Positions 1-11,700 of a stretch of 64,000 bases of DNA are shown here, in pieces. The stretch's first letter is position 1, and every line of letters begins with the position of its first letter. A program made the position numbers and the translations under genes. Under the pieces are notes generated by a model, which was not told the origin of the DNA, searched no databases, and was given only the letters and a program-made list of their open reading frames with translations. The stretch comes from Spirodela intermedia (Eukaryota > Streptophyta > Magnoliopsida > Alismatales > Araceae), in the NCBI GenBank assembly GCA_902729315.2, contig LR746276.1, positions 250,501 through 314,500 of the forward strand, in the 5' to 3' direction.

Positions 1-984
1 GGAACACACGCTTGCACCCCGTCGTCAGGTGGAAAACTGGCGAAGAGAAGGTTGCAGGAAGAGCCCGGCAGGCAGAATGAGTGAGAAGAATTCAGGCCCA
101 ATGCAACTCCGCGCAGAAAAAGAGAACGAGGAGAAGAAAGGCAGAAGCGAGAGGACCGGAGGAAGAAAATAACGCCACCTGCTGCTGCTTGGCGACCTGC
201 TCCCTTAGCCTGCTGGCCTGTCTCTTTATCGCCTCCATTCCGATCGACCACCCGGGCAGAAGGAAAGAAAAAAGAAAGAAAGAAGAAAAGACCTCTGTCG
301 TTCAAACCATCACCGCCGACTTCACTGAACGCCTAGTTCCGGGATTAGACGCGGACGCGGAGAAGATGGCAACAATGGAGGGGAAACTCCCTCCCGCGAT
401 CTCAGATCACGGAGAACCTCCCTCGATCGAGTAAGAGTCGAGGCGACGGAGAGAATAATGGCGCCAGTGGTTGCCTCCGGCCGCTGCGCCACGCGTGCAA
501 CGACGATACCATTCCCGTCGCCGAAGGATGTCCCCATCCCCCTGGTACGAGTGGAACAGGGGACCTACTCCCCGTAGAACCGACGGTCGCGGCCCCACTG
601 CTCATTCCCCGATTGTCCCCCCGGCCCCATCCGGCGCGGTGTGCGGTGGCTGCCACTGCCGTGGTCTGGTCCTCCGCCGCCATCTACCGACAGATTACCC
701 AATCCGCAAATCGCCGCGCTGGGAGAGCGCGTAATCTCACGGGCCCGGAAAGGCCCCACTTGTTGACCGGTATGTTTAGAACAAGGAGGTCATCGGTGGG
801 TCCCACGTAGACGTGTCTCTCTCTGTCTTGCTGGAGTCTTCCCTCGGGACCCACATTATGTTAACTTGGCTTCCACTTCCGCACGAGGACAATAAGAAGC
901 GCCAAATCCGTCTACGTGTCTCGCATGGGCTGTTGATGCCCTTCGCCGAAAGCATCACCCCTGTCTGTCTGTCTGTCTTCTCTC

Positions 985-1019
<35 letters not shown>

Positions 1020-1185
1020 CTCTCTCTTTCTCCTCTCTTTCTCGCTCCACTCGTCTCACCGCCGCCAGCCTTGAAACCCGAAGCCCGGTCGGTAAGGTGA
1101 AGCTCCCACGCTCCACGGAAGGAGTTATGCACAGATGTCGGCAACTGGTCCTTCTCCTCGTTCTCAGACCCCCGGCGTCTGAGCT
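1..1185. other. Upstream region of first PPR gene, no gene recognised
   Basis: No protein family is recognisable on either strand; the open frames here are short, overlapping and of low complexity. The part nearest the PPR start is pyrimidine-rich (CTGT repeats followed by a TC tract), as is common in plant 5' untranslated regions and core promoters. I infer that it holds the promoter and 5' leader of the PPR gene. No TATA box was assigned with confidence. Confidence 0.5.
961..1041. repeat. (CTGT)n / (TC)n microsatellite
   Basis: Four CTGT units pass into an almost pure TC tract, then a TCTC-rich stretch. It lies about 150-200 bp upstream of the PPR start codon, where CT-rich tracts often form part of the plant 5' leader. 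Confidence 0.85.
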
Positions 1186-3165
1186 ATGCACAGGCATTCG
1201 ACTTCCCGGCTCAAGAACCTCCCCGCCCTCCTCCTTTTCCCCGGCGGCGAGGCCGCAGCGCCCGTCTCGTCGTGCCGATGCTTCTCCGGCGGACTTTTGG
1301 ACGTGTTCCGGTGGAACTCCGGCATCACCGGAGCTTTTCTGAACGGCGACGTCGAGGGGGCCCGTCGGCTCTTCGAGGCGATGCCACACAGGAACGCAGT
1401 CACCTGGAACTGCATGATCTCCGGGTACGCCCGCAGCCGCAGGCCAGCTGACGCGCAGAAGTTGTTCGATCAAATGCCCGAGAGAAATGTCGTCTCCTGG
1501 ACCGCGCTACTGACGGCCTACGCCAAGTGCGGCATGCTGAAGAAGGCCCGGGAGATTTTCGACGCTACGCCGCACAGAAACGTCGTCTGCTGGAATGCCA
1601 TGATCACCGCGTACGTCGACGGCGGGAAGATCAGGGACGCAAGGGAGCTGTTCGACGAAATGCCCGCGAGGAACACCACCTCGTGGGTGGTCATGATATC
1701 CGGGTATCTCCATCGCAAGGTCGTCTCAGAGGCGCGGCTCCTCTTTGACCAGGCGCCCGTTCTCGCGACCTCCCTGTACAACGCGCTGATCTCCGGGTAC
1801 GTAGAGCTGGGCCGCATCAAGGATGCGGAAGAGGTGTTCGCTAAAATGCCCAACCCAGATGTCGTCTCCTGGAACATCATGATCACATGCCACGCCCGAG
1901 CCGGGAGGATGGGCCGCGCCAAGGCTCTGTTCGACAGGATGCCGCACAAGGACACCGTCTCATGGACGTCCCTCGCACGCGGGTATTTGCAGAACGGAAG
2001 CATCGAGCTCGCCCGCAGGGCGTTCGACGAAATGCCCGGCCGAGACGCCGTGGCCTGGAACACCATGATCGCAGGGTATGTCCATGCTGGCATGCTGGCG
2101 CAGGCGCTGGGCCTGTTCGGGAAAATGCCCCGCCGAGACGTGGTCTCCTGGAACTCGATACTCCAGGGCTACGTTCGCGGGGGGGACATGGCCGCGGCGA
2201 GGGCCTGGTTCAGGGGAATGCCCCAGCGTAGCGAGACTTCCTGGAACACGCTGATATCTGGGCACCGCGACGAGCAGGCACTGGTCTTATTGTCGAGCAT
2301 GATGAGGGAGGGGTTCAAGCCGGATCAGGGGACCTACACGGTCGCCATCTCGGTCTGCGGCGCCCTCGTGGCGGCCGGATGGGGGAGGATGCTGCACCTC
2401 GGCGTGATCAGCCGTGGGCTCGGGCGCGACACCCTGGTTGCTAGCTCCCTTATGACGATGTACTCCAAATGCGGGCTGCTGACGGACGCCGTGCGTGTGT
2501 TCGGCAAAATGCCCAAGAGAGACACCATCGCATGGAACGCCCTGATAGGGGCGTACGCCCACCACGGGCAGGCCGCTGAGGCCCTGCGGTCCTTCGACGT
2601 CATGCTAGAGAAGAAGGCGGACCCCGACCACGTGACGTTCCTCTGCGTGCTCTCGGCTTGTGTCCACAGGGGGCTGGTGGAGGAAGGGAGGCGGGTCCTT
2701 GAGTCGATGCATAAAGATTGGAACTTGGCCCCAAGATCGGACCATTACTCCTGCGTCGTAGACCTTCTCGGGCGATCTGGTTCGGTCCGTGAAGCCCAAA
2801 AGCTGATCGAGAGAATGCCCGACGGCCTGAAGATGAACTCCTGGGAGACCCTACTGAGCTCCTGCCTCGTGCACGGTAACAGCGGCGTTGGAGGCCTCGC
2901 GGCGGAGAAGGTTCTCAGCTCCGAGCCGCAGGACGGGGGAGTCCTCGTTCTGGTGTCTAACTTCTACGCCGCCGAGGGGTTGTGGCGAGACGCGGCCCGC
3001 CTTCGGCAGTCGATGAAGGGCCGCCAGGGAAATAAGGAGACTGGTTGCAGTTGGATCGAGATCAAGGGGGCCATGCATGGGTTTGTATCCCGCGACAGGT
3101 CTCATCCTCGGACGGAGGAGATATACAGAGAGCTGGACAGCATTTCTGCCCAGATCCAAAGATGA
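1186..3165 (+). CDS. PLS-class pentatricopeptide repeat protein with E/E+ domain
   Basis: Intronless gene for 659 residues. From about residue 40 onward there are tandem PPR motifs in the alternating P, L and S pattern, recognisable from repeated blocks such as 'ARRLFEAMPHRNAVTWNCMI' and 'ARELFDEMPARNTTSWVVMI'. The last ~100 residues carry the E and E+ signature ('SDHYSCVVDLLGRSG', 'NSWETLLSSC', 'ETGCSWIEIKGAMHGF'). There is no C-terminal DYW deaminase domain, so it is an E/E+ subclass member. Members of this class bind organellar RNA and usually specify C-to-U editing sites, recruiting a deaminase in trans. The N-terminus is rich in Arg, Ser and hydrophobic residues and lacks acidic residues for about 40 positions, which fits an organelle transit peptide; mitochondrion or plastid cannot be told apart. 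The first ATG of the frame is used because it provides that presequence. Third positions are strongly GC-rich. Confidence 0.93.
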   Translation: MHRHSTSRLKNLPALLLFPGGEAAAPVSSCRCFSGGLLDVFRWNSGITGAFLNGDVEGARRLFEAMPHRNAVTWNCMISGYARSRRPADAQKLFDQMPERNVVSWTALLTAYAKCGMLKKAREIFDATPHRNVVCWNAMITAYVDGGKIRDARELFDEMPARNTTSWVVMISGYLHRKVVSEARLLFDQAPVLATSLYNALISGYVELGRIKDAEEVFAKMPNPDVVSWNIMITCHARAGRMGRAKALFDRMPHKDTVSWTSLARGYLQNGSIELARRAFDEMPGRDAVAWNTMIAGYVHAGMLAQALGLFGKMPRRDVVSWNSILQGYVRGGDMAAARAWFRGMPQRSETSWNTLISGHRDEQALVLLSSMMREGFKPDQGTYTVAISVCGALVAAGWGRMLHLGVISRGLGRDTLVASSLMTMYSKCGLLTDAVRVFGKMPKRDTIAWNALIGAYAHHGQAAEALRSFDVMLEKKADPDHVTFLCVLSACVHRGLVEEGRRVLESMHKDWNLAPRSDHYSCVVDLLGRSGSVREAQKLIERMPDGLKMNSWETLLSSCLVHGNSGVGGLAAEKVLSSEPQDGGVLVLVSNFYAAEGLWRDAARLRQSMKGRQGNKETGCSWIEIKGAMHGFVSRDRSHPRTEEIYRELDSISAQIQR

Positions 3166-3438
3166 ATCTGGGCACAGCATCTTCTTCCTCGGTTCTTTTT
3201 TTGGTTTATTCGTAATCAGACAAACGAGGTGATTGCCCCCGTCTTGTCAACTTGGCTGGGTTTTCGGTGCCCGTCAAAGTTTCGGCAAATTTCCAACATA
3301 ATAGTTTGTGATATCAGTATCAATCACGAATGAATAATTGACAAGAATAATACATAATATGGATATAAATCATATCACTGTAATGTCTCCATAACCGGGA
3401 AAGACCCATTTCCACATGAGCTATTTATCTATCTATCC

Positions 3439-3473
<35 letters not shown>

Positions 3474-3613
3474 CATCTGTTTATATCCATCAATGATTCC
3501 CAAGATTTCAGAAGAAGGACGTCAATATAAATGCAGGGTGAGCTTCGGTGTTAGCGATCTACCTGTGCCAAGGAGAAACGGAGGGTGGAAGAGGAAAGCA
3601 TCTGGTGCTAGCT
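3166..3613. other. Convergent 3' intergenic region
   Basis: This short AT-rich stretch lies between the 3' ends of the PPR gene (+) and the trihelix gene (-). It should hold both polyadenylation regions. It contains an (ATCT)n microsatellite and no open frame of note. Confidence 0.6.
3425..3478. repeat. (ATCT)n tetranucleotide microsatellite
   Basis: About a dozen ATCT units, with two ATCC interruptions, lie in the intergenic region between convergent genes. Likely length-polymorphic. Confidence 0.9.
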
Positions 3614-5912
3614 TCACAGGCCATCGTGGATGAGCTTGTTCAGGAGGGTCGTCAGGAGGGCTTCCCTCTTCTCGGCTCGAGCTTCCTCCCTCATCCTCCT
3701 CTGCTCCTCCCGCTCCCGCCAGGACTGCTCCATCATCAGCCTCTCCCTCTCGAGCTTCTCCATCGACTGTCTCCACTCCTGCTCAAACAACCTCCTCTCC
3801 TGGGTCCTCCTCTCCATCATCTCCTGCCACTGCGCCTCCATGCGCTGCTGCTGCTGGATGAACTCCAGCAGCAGCTCGTGGATGTTTCCCGTTGACTTCG
3901 ACTTGTCCCCCGGTCGTTGTGGCTGACCTCGATCGGATCTCTTCTTCTTGCCCTTTGAGGTGTGATCCTCTTCGCTGTCATCGTCATCTTCCGCGTCATC
4001 ATCGGAGAGGTCTTCGGAGGATCTGTCACCACTGGGCCTCTTCAGCTTCTTCTTTCCCTGAGGACCACCGGATTCAGACTCGAGGAGGTGCCGCTGCATG
4101 TTCTTGGCTCTCTCGGCGAATACTGCATGCAGCTCGTCGAAGAAAGGGCATTGTCTGCCATGCTCTGGATCGGATGTCTCCTTACCCTGTAGGGAAAGAA
4201 CAAAGGTTTCCAATATTAGATTATCTCAAAAGTATTTCGAAATGCTCAATGAATTTAACCAAAGGAAAGAAACATTAGATGCACGTTGACCAGGTTTCCA
4301 ATCTACCAATGCATAATAATAAGTTGCTAAAACCATTACAAGAAAATGTGGACGCAGATAAAATGGGAAGTAGCAAAGAAGAAATGTTAAAGAAGATTTT
4401 TCTTCTTTGTTTGAGGGTTGAGGAGGGGGCGAGAATAGCTGCAGATCAACTCCGGAAGGCCAGTTTTGTTCTTTTCATAGAAGGAGCTCTACTTCTGTTC
4501 CCTATTGAGTTCAACAGCATGGAATCCAACAGCGGAAATTACTGCCCAAATCGGGTATTTTTGTACATACACGTCATCCAGGTAACAAAGAGAAGGCTAC
4601 GAAATCCCTTTTTCCTCCACTATCAAACCCCCCAGCCTGAAATAAATAGACCACCCCTTCTGATTCACTAACGGGAAGATCCTCATTCATCTGTTCACTC
4701 TGAACACCATCTGCCAGAAGCACTGAAACCTGGTCAGCTCCATCTTAATAAAATCCACCTTTTCCGCCCAGCACACAAGAGCCATCGAACTTGGCTCGGC
4801 TAAATGATCCCCTTCCCCAAACCACCTGATCAATAAAAAGAAGACTCATATTTCCCTGCTCTTTAAATTTTCAGTCCCCCAGATTGAACAAATCCCTCCA
4901 TTCGGTAAAATATTTCCAGAGGAAACATGCTGATGCTCCCAAGGCCGAGCTAAGTCTTGTTGTCTTTCATAAGAGGACCGTATCAGAGATATAGCCCATA
5001 CAAACTCAGACAAAATCAATGTGAATATCGTTGAAACAGAGCATTCAAAGATGCCTAGGAAAGAATTGGATTGTCCAACTAAAAACAATTTGCAGCAAAG
5101 TGAACAAAGTAGTCATAAAAATATCTTAATTCAAACAGAGCATTCAAAGAAGCTCTGCTTGGATCATCCATACAGAGCATTCAATCATGTCATACAGTTG
5201 TCTCATCCAACGAGAGGCCATAGAAACAGGCCATCCTCATGTGCAGACCACCATTGTAGACGATGACGCATGAACACCATGAACAAAGTCGAGAGCTTAG
5301 GATACAAAGAGAAACAATTGGATCGACCTAAAATATAATCAGCAGGCAACGAATGGAGAAAGCGCATTTGGGCAAGTACATGATTTATTCCGCCATCTAC
5401 AGTCCGAGCAAATCTATCCTCAATAGGACCATGACAAGCGGCTCTCTCGCTCGCAAAAACCGAGTCAGTTCACCGGAATGAAGGACAGAAGGAGACGATA
5501 AATGGAATCGTGGAAAGGGACAGTCGACCTTGTAGCGGTTGACGAGGTTCTTCCATTTGCACTTGCATTGCTCAGGAGTGCGCCGGTAACCCCGCTCCCG
5601 CATCCGAGCCGCCACGGCCTCCCACAGCGTTTTGTTCCGCTTCGAGACCGTCGAGTCCCGCTCCAAAGCGGCACGGATCGCTATAAGATCCCTCGTCTCC
5701 TGATGGCCCCACTGCGGGTTTCCCACGCCGCCCATCGCCATTCCCCCCATCCCTTTGCCACTCGTCTCCTCCCCCTTCCTCTGCTGTGCCTGCAGCCCTA
5801 TCCCACCAACCCCGATCCCTGGCATGTCGCCTCCCAGCTGGAGAGGCAAGGACACCATCATCCGGCCCAACCCCTCGCTATCTCCTCCCCCCCCGCCACG
5901 TCCAAGGATCAT
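3614..5912 (-). CDS. GT-3: Trihelix transcription factor, GT-3 (GT-3a/GT-3b) type, two exons
   Basis: Exon 1 is 5912-5529 and exon 2 is 4186-3614, joined in phase 0 across a 1342-bp intron (donor AAG|GTCGAC, acceptor CCCTACAG|GGTAAG), giving 318 residues. Residues 66-128 form the trihelix DNA-binding domain. Its conserved Trp residues are visible (PQWGHQETRDLIAIR, TLWEAV, CKCKWKNLVNRYK), with the last aromatic position being Tyr of NRYK. Exon 2 opens with the GT-3 continuation (DPEHGRQCPFFDELHAVF), the fourth-helix region. A Lys/Ser/Asp-rich acidic linker follows, then a long charged C-terminal coiled coil rich in Glu, Arg and Met (about 245-318), probably for dimerisation. The N-terminus is Gly-rich. 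The family binds GT-1-type promoter elements in the nucleus, and Arabidopsis GT-3b is reported to respond to salt and pathogens. The upstream side carries a cluster of W-box cores. The exon join is my inference from splice borders and family continuity. Confidence 0.9.
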
Positions 5913-6642
5913 CTTCCCGAAATCCAGCGCAACAACCTAACTTTCCCCCCAAATCTAGGGTTCTGTGCTCCCCTACGATCGTCTTCGACGGAGTATGGAA
6001 CACCACCCTTCTAGGTTTCCCCCCTCCCGAAGGCAGCGCGTTTCCTCTATCTCTCTCTAGACTTCCGTGCTGCAGAACATCAGGACGTTGGTTTGCAGGT
6101 GTGACTCAAAGACTCGCACCTATGTAGGCGTGTTATTATATATAACACCCCAAGAATTAAATAAAGAATTAATTATCCCTATACCATGAACAATTGTATA
6201 AGTACTCAACCCACCCCACCGATACACCCATTCTGTCGTCCCCGTCGGCGGCGGCGGCTCCGCGCTCCTCATTACTCGTCCATAAACTGAATTACGAATT
6301 TAGAATGGCAAATTTTCACATTCATGTGTCCGCGTTGACTGTGCTTAATTTTTATGCCACGTGGCTTGTCCGAAGGAGGCAGAACAAGGAGCTAGAAAAT
6401 TTTATCTACTTCCCCACCCCCGGGAATTCAAAGGATCCTAGAAACTGGGTAATAGTCCAAATTACAGTTTTACCATCTGGAGATAGAGAGAGAAACAGCT
6501 TTGAACATACGACGACCCAGCCGGATGGAAGAAAGCCTACCAATCTTCTTCGGAATGAGAGACAGAGAGAGAGAGAGAAGGAGCTTTGGACATGCGATGA
6601 CCCCAGCCGGAGGGAAGAAAGTATTTATTTATGGAAAAATGG

Positions 6643-7932
6643 TTGACTTTCGATTAACCTAGAATGGTCAACGACCATCCACTTGCGTGACCCCCTACAA
6701 TGGTCGTGTCCCGTGCTGTCAACGGGCGGCTTGGCCAAACCCAGGCAAGCCCATCTAGGTCTCCCTGTGCTTCTCGCTCTTTCTACACGACAGCTACTCG
6801 CAAACTTCAGACATCTTGCGGAAAACGGGCCATCGGGCCCATCCCGAAAAGGACCCGGCCCGTTGACCGAAGGCGCCAGATTCGTCTGAGGCGGGATTAA
6901 TCCTCGACGACTGGTCAACTGTCTCCGCCATGTGCCTCCTTGAAAGGGTACATCCACAAATAATAATAATAAGAATGAAAACAACAACCAAGAGAAGTGT
7001 GAATGCGGCTTGGCCCGCCCGAAGGTGGGAACTGGTGGAGCCGCCTTCGACCGATCCGTGTGAACTGTCAGCCTTTGACCGCGCAGGTATGAACCCTGGA
7101 TTCCAGTTGTCAAAGGCCCAGCCGAATCCTGTCATCCAGCTAATCAAAGAAACTGGGCCCCAAAAGTTCCACCGCCTCACCTCATTACCTCCGTGATGTT
7201 CCGGCTGAGTCAGAGTTGATGGAGCTCGTGGAGCCCAATCCCCTCGCAAGCTGACTTCGAGAAAGCATCCAGATCTTGACTTTCTGGGTGTAATCCGCTG
7301 ACATTTTCAGATTCGTGGGACGTCCACTGGAATTAATAGGAGATATTTCTGGTTGACTTATGACGATTATCCCTTCCCTTCCCTTCCCTTTTCCTTTTTT
7401 CGTTACATGTTGATCCCAAACGTTACCCAGAAGATCCTCAACCCGTCCGTATTATATATTATTTGAGCTCCGCTATTACCTTAGTAGTTGGTGTACATAA
7501 TGACACCTTCTAGAATTGGCATCTCCAGTTGACTTTTAGATTACTGCTGATCTTGGTGGCTAGAACTCAAGAAGCTTCCGACTAATCTCTTATAAACTAT
7601 TGGGTCTAAGAGGCCACTTAGTAAACCCACAACATAATTACGATAAATATAATAACGTGACCTGTCCTTTCTGATGCTTCTTGAGATCTTCTACGAGCTG
7701 TTACGTTGTAGAAGCTTCATCGTTGGCACTTGAGAATTTACTTCTCACTTACAAAACTCCCTATCCTTGTTGACTGACTTGGGCAGCGATACCACGCTAT
7801 GGATTGATGCGTTTTTCTCTTTGTTTACTAAACACTGGATGGAACCATCGATTTCTTTTCTGCTGTCGGGAGCATGGTGAGGAGCCGTCGATTTCTTTTC
7901 AGCTGGCCCGATTACGACGTGGGAACGTTGAC
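6643..7932 (-). promoter_or_regulatory. Cluster of W-box core motifs (TTGAC) upstream of trihelix gene
   Basis: I count about twelve TTGAC/GTCAA pentamers in 1.3 kb, near 6643, 6667, 6718, 6863, 6914, 7075, 7108, 7276, 7353, 7529, 7769 and 7928. At random about two to three would be expected on both strands. TTGAC is the core of the W-box bound by WRKY factors. The cluster lies 0.7-2 kb upstream of the trihelix start. Regulation by WRKY proteins is an inference. Confidence 0.35.
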
Positions 7933-8219
7933 CGAGTTGACGGCGGCTTGAAGTTCTGGTGAAAACAATGATCAATTTGATACTGGCTCGATATGAAGAT
8001 GAGATTGTCCGTCGTTATGATACAGGCGCGATCTTCGTGCGAAGACGAGGTTGTAGCAGGTCGAGACGTGGAGGAGAGACGACGTCGTTTGACCCACACT
8101 CCAGCTGAAGGGAGACGACTCAGAACGATTTGATGTCAGCTTGACTGGTTTCGCTGTACGCGTGATCTATAGACGAATGCGAGAAAGCTTTTTTTGCAGC
8201 ACTTACCGTGAAGGAGATG

Positions 8220-8223
<4 letters not shown>

Positions 8224-8281
<58 letters not shown>
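8224..8281. repeat. (CT)n microsatellite
   Basis: Near-perfect CT dinucleotide run of about 28 units. It creates a low-complexity Ser/Leu open frame that is not a gene. Confidence 0.95.
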
Positions 8282-8284
<3 letters not shown>

Positions 8285-8341
8285 ATGCTGGAACGATCTG
8301 CAGCATCAACATCTCTTCCTCCCGCTTCTCCTCGTTAAAAA

Positions 8342-8344
<3 letters not shown>

Positions 8345-8375
<31 letters not shown>
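8345..8375. repeat. (CA)n microsatellite
   Basis: About fifteen CA units directly after a short A run, 65 bp from the CT tract. Confidence 0.95.
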
Positions 8376-8376
<1 letters not shown>

Positions 8377-8700
8377 GAGATTAGAAGATGAATATCTCTT
8401 CCTTCCCTTTTGAATCAACAGCGACGCGGTGGATCCGCGCATTTCCAACCCTTTTTTGTTTCATTCGCGATCAGCCGTGGATTAAAATCTCACAGAGAGA
8501 TATCGTTAAAAGATTTTAGAGTTTTAGGGCGAGACCACCCTGTTTATTTATTCTCCTATAAATGGGCCAAGAATGGGCCAAATATGAAACGGCGGGCCAG
8601 ATACCACTTAACTCAACCCGACAATAGATTTGGATTCAAGCCCAAAGAAAATCTATTTCCTCATCCCTTGGTCCTGAAATAAATCGAAATAACTTTCACA

Positions 8701-11700
8701 CATGCATTTTCACATTCATGGTCATCAAACAAACATGTAAGTCATCATGTATCCCCATGTCCTATGACCCCGATCCCTTCCGTTCATATTCGAGGCATTG
8801 CCCCCCTTGGATTATCAGCCTCTGATTCTCGTCCCTCTAATGCCCACGACCTGATAACCTCAATCTTTAGTTGTCATCTGAAAGGGAATAGCGAACGCAT
8901 CCCCTTTGTTTCTCCAAAGTTGTAGGAGACCACTTCACTAAATGTGGATAAGTAGCCTACGCTCTCTTACATTTTGAAATTTATTATTTATTCCGTTTTA
9001 CCTTTGTACATGAGGGGCGTTAGAAATAACATTTTTTAAATATGGAATGAAATTCACAATGGGACAGCAGAACAATGATCCATATTTATGAGGGAAGATA
9101 ATAATCTCAAACATTGTTGAAACATTTCCATAAAATCTCAAAAAAATGGTCATTATAGAACACCACATCATTTTCACATCTACATTAGACATCAACGCTA
9201 AGGGTGGTCTTGAAAAAGTAGTATTGATATCACCTATGCCCAATTATTTGTTAGCAACACTAAGGGTTGGGAATTCAGGCTGAATATTGTTGCCATAACA
9301 CTTAATTGATGTAAGTAGATTTGTCTCAACTTGGTAATGACGGTAGTACATGTGAATATGATTTTTTTTCCATTACAACAATCATCAAATTGATTCCCTC
9401 TCACCAAATGAAGGTGCCCATTCGCTCAACTCTATAAGATATTGTTAGGTGATTCCATATGATATTGATTGTGTATAATTAAATCAAAGATGAGATGATC
9501 CACAAAAGTACTGCAAGACTACATGGGAAAGATGATATTGACTCCAAATCACACAAATATCTAGCCATCCTTATTCAAAATCATCTACAAATATTAGCAA
9601 AGATGGTACAAATGGTCAAGTGAGTCATACATAAGATGAAGTGACACATGTTATGTCAACTAAGGAGATATTACAAAATTTATGTGCCACGAGGTGATTG
9701 TTTGTCACGATAGGAGATATCATGAAAGGGAGGATACTATTGGGCCACTAAAAAGAGAACAAGTTCTCGAATGAAGAATGAGGCTATGGCAGAATCGAAT
9801 AGAGTGCATGAGGAATATGTGACTTTAGCAAAAGATTTGATGTGGTGAAAACATGGCTCAAGAGAGGGGTCTAGTAGCTCTCTGGGTTCCATGAGTAAAA
9901 GCTAGTGTATGTCTAAGAAAAAGAAGGAATAAAGGAGAGGAGGGAAAGAAAAATATATCTCTAAGATTCTTTGTGAATGAAGAGAGCCAATGGTTCAATG
10001 TTGACACGTCCATTCCTCAATTGAAGCTCATATAAGAAAGAAGAAAAAATAAGAACTGATGCATGGTATCAAGATGGGTTTCATTAAATTCCGAGAGAGG
10101 GAGTGGGGTGACTTGACTCTTTAAATATTTTCCTACCTTATGACGTTTTTATTTATTATCTACTAATTGGGTCAGAATAGATTGAGTTGGATTAACATTG
10201 ATTTATTTGACTAGATCAAGTTGACAAATTCAGGTGACACATCGAACAAGAAACATAAATGAATATAGGGATTTATAGTTAGTCAAATTTCCCTTGCCTA
10301 CTTCCATATGATTTTTCCCTTCGTTTTCACTATTATCTCTTAAATAACTAAAATTTAAATTGACATGATGAGAAATCTCACTGCATAATAACTAACTATA
10401 AACATCTTAGGCAAGGTACCTTTTCCTCCATTGTCATCAATACTCCCTAAAGCTACACATAAAAATAGCATTATGAAACTGAAATTTTGATTTTAAATTT
10501 GAGAGGATAAATTTTCTTGATTTGCAGGATATTTTAATGCTTAAAAGAAGATGTGGCGAGGTTGTACTTGTAGGAAAAAATAGATGCAAAGATCAGTGAC
10601 GAATTAATTGATTCAGAAGGTTGCAGCTGTGTCATAGGGGCATGATTTGAAATCTCTTGAAATTATCTTTTCATAGAGCCCAACAACTTGATTGTTGAAA
10701 TTCAAATAGTATTTAGGCCAATCACAATGTATATTTGCAAAGTCATTTGGGTAGTCAAATTGTCAATTTGACTTGTTTTTTACCAAGTTACTATTTAGGT
10801 GTTAGCAATAGATTTTTTAAATATTCTTGTCATCTTCTAGTGTGTTAGGATATGCTAAAATCAGTCAAAGATCTTTTGGCTGGTGTTAGGTCACTTTTGG
10901 ATATCAGATTTATTAGTTATCTCTAAGGGAATATTTTTATGTCTCTTGATTTTTATTTATCTTTAGTTGTCTACACGTGGGTTGACTCACTTTTTCTTTC
11001 TATTGTTATCTAACTTCAGTTGGGTTGACATATAAGTAGATACACTTTATTTCCTGATATAACTTGCATTATACTATTGTTCTTGATATTATTTTTACTA
11101 TATTGTGCTTGAAAAACATAATCCAATAGTGAATGAGATCTAATAATTTATGTCTTAATTTCAACTAAGAAGCAAAAGAAATACTAAAATATTCATAACA
11201 TCTAGGAGGATTTATGTCCTTAGAAATGTTGATATCTCAATATAAAGGGGCTTGAATTCAACCTAATGGGAGAAGACAAAGATAGAGGAGGGATAAGATT
11301 AGATGAAAGAGTAGATAAGAAAGGGGAGAAAATAGAATAGATGTGCTTAACAAAAAAAAAAAGATTGGGAGGCCTTGTCTAAGAAGGAGAATACAAAATG
11401 AGTGCAACATACTTCAATCTAAAAGGTTCATAATTATGAGAGAAAAAAAAACCATGGCCTAATGTGAACCTTGTGTCTAATACCCTAATTGACTTCTTGT
11501 GAGCCTTACCCCCTAGTGGCCAAACCCATGGTTAGTGGGTTAGCTGATCTAATGTAGGACTCATGCCTTGTGATCCAACCGTTTAACCTAATATGAACCT
11601 TGTGCTTAGTGGTCAAATCAATAGTAATAGTTTTGTCAGTCCAATGTGCCCTCAAACTAAGTGGTTTGACCCAACAATAACATACCCACAACCTTATATG

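Larger units (their letters stand above)
5913..8700. other. Upstream region of trihelix gene, no other gene recognised
   Basis: The trihelix gene reads leftward from 5912, so this is its upstream DNA. No conserved protein is recognisable in any frame. It holds a CCCTT pentanucleotide tract near 7371-7393, a cluster of TTGAC motifs, and CT and CA dinucleotide tracts near 8.2-8.4 kb. The longer open frames around 6.6-7.2 kb look like chance frames in GC-rich DNA. Confidence 0.5.

Noticed and set aside
985-2603. Several open frames antisense or frame-shifted to the first PPR gene
   Set aside because: They are GC-rich shadow frames of a strongly codon-biased gene and contain no recognisable family motif.
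6625-7249. Two overlapping minus-strand frames of about 150-160 codons with hydrophobic stretches
   Set aside because: No family resemblance, and each overlaps other frames in GC-rich promoter-like DNA; more likely chance.
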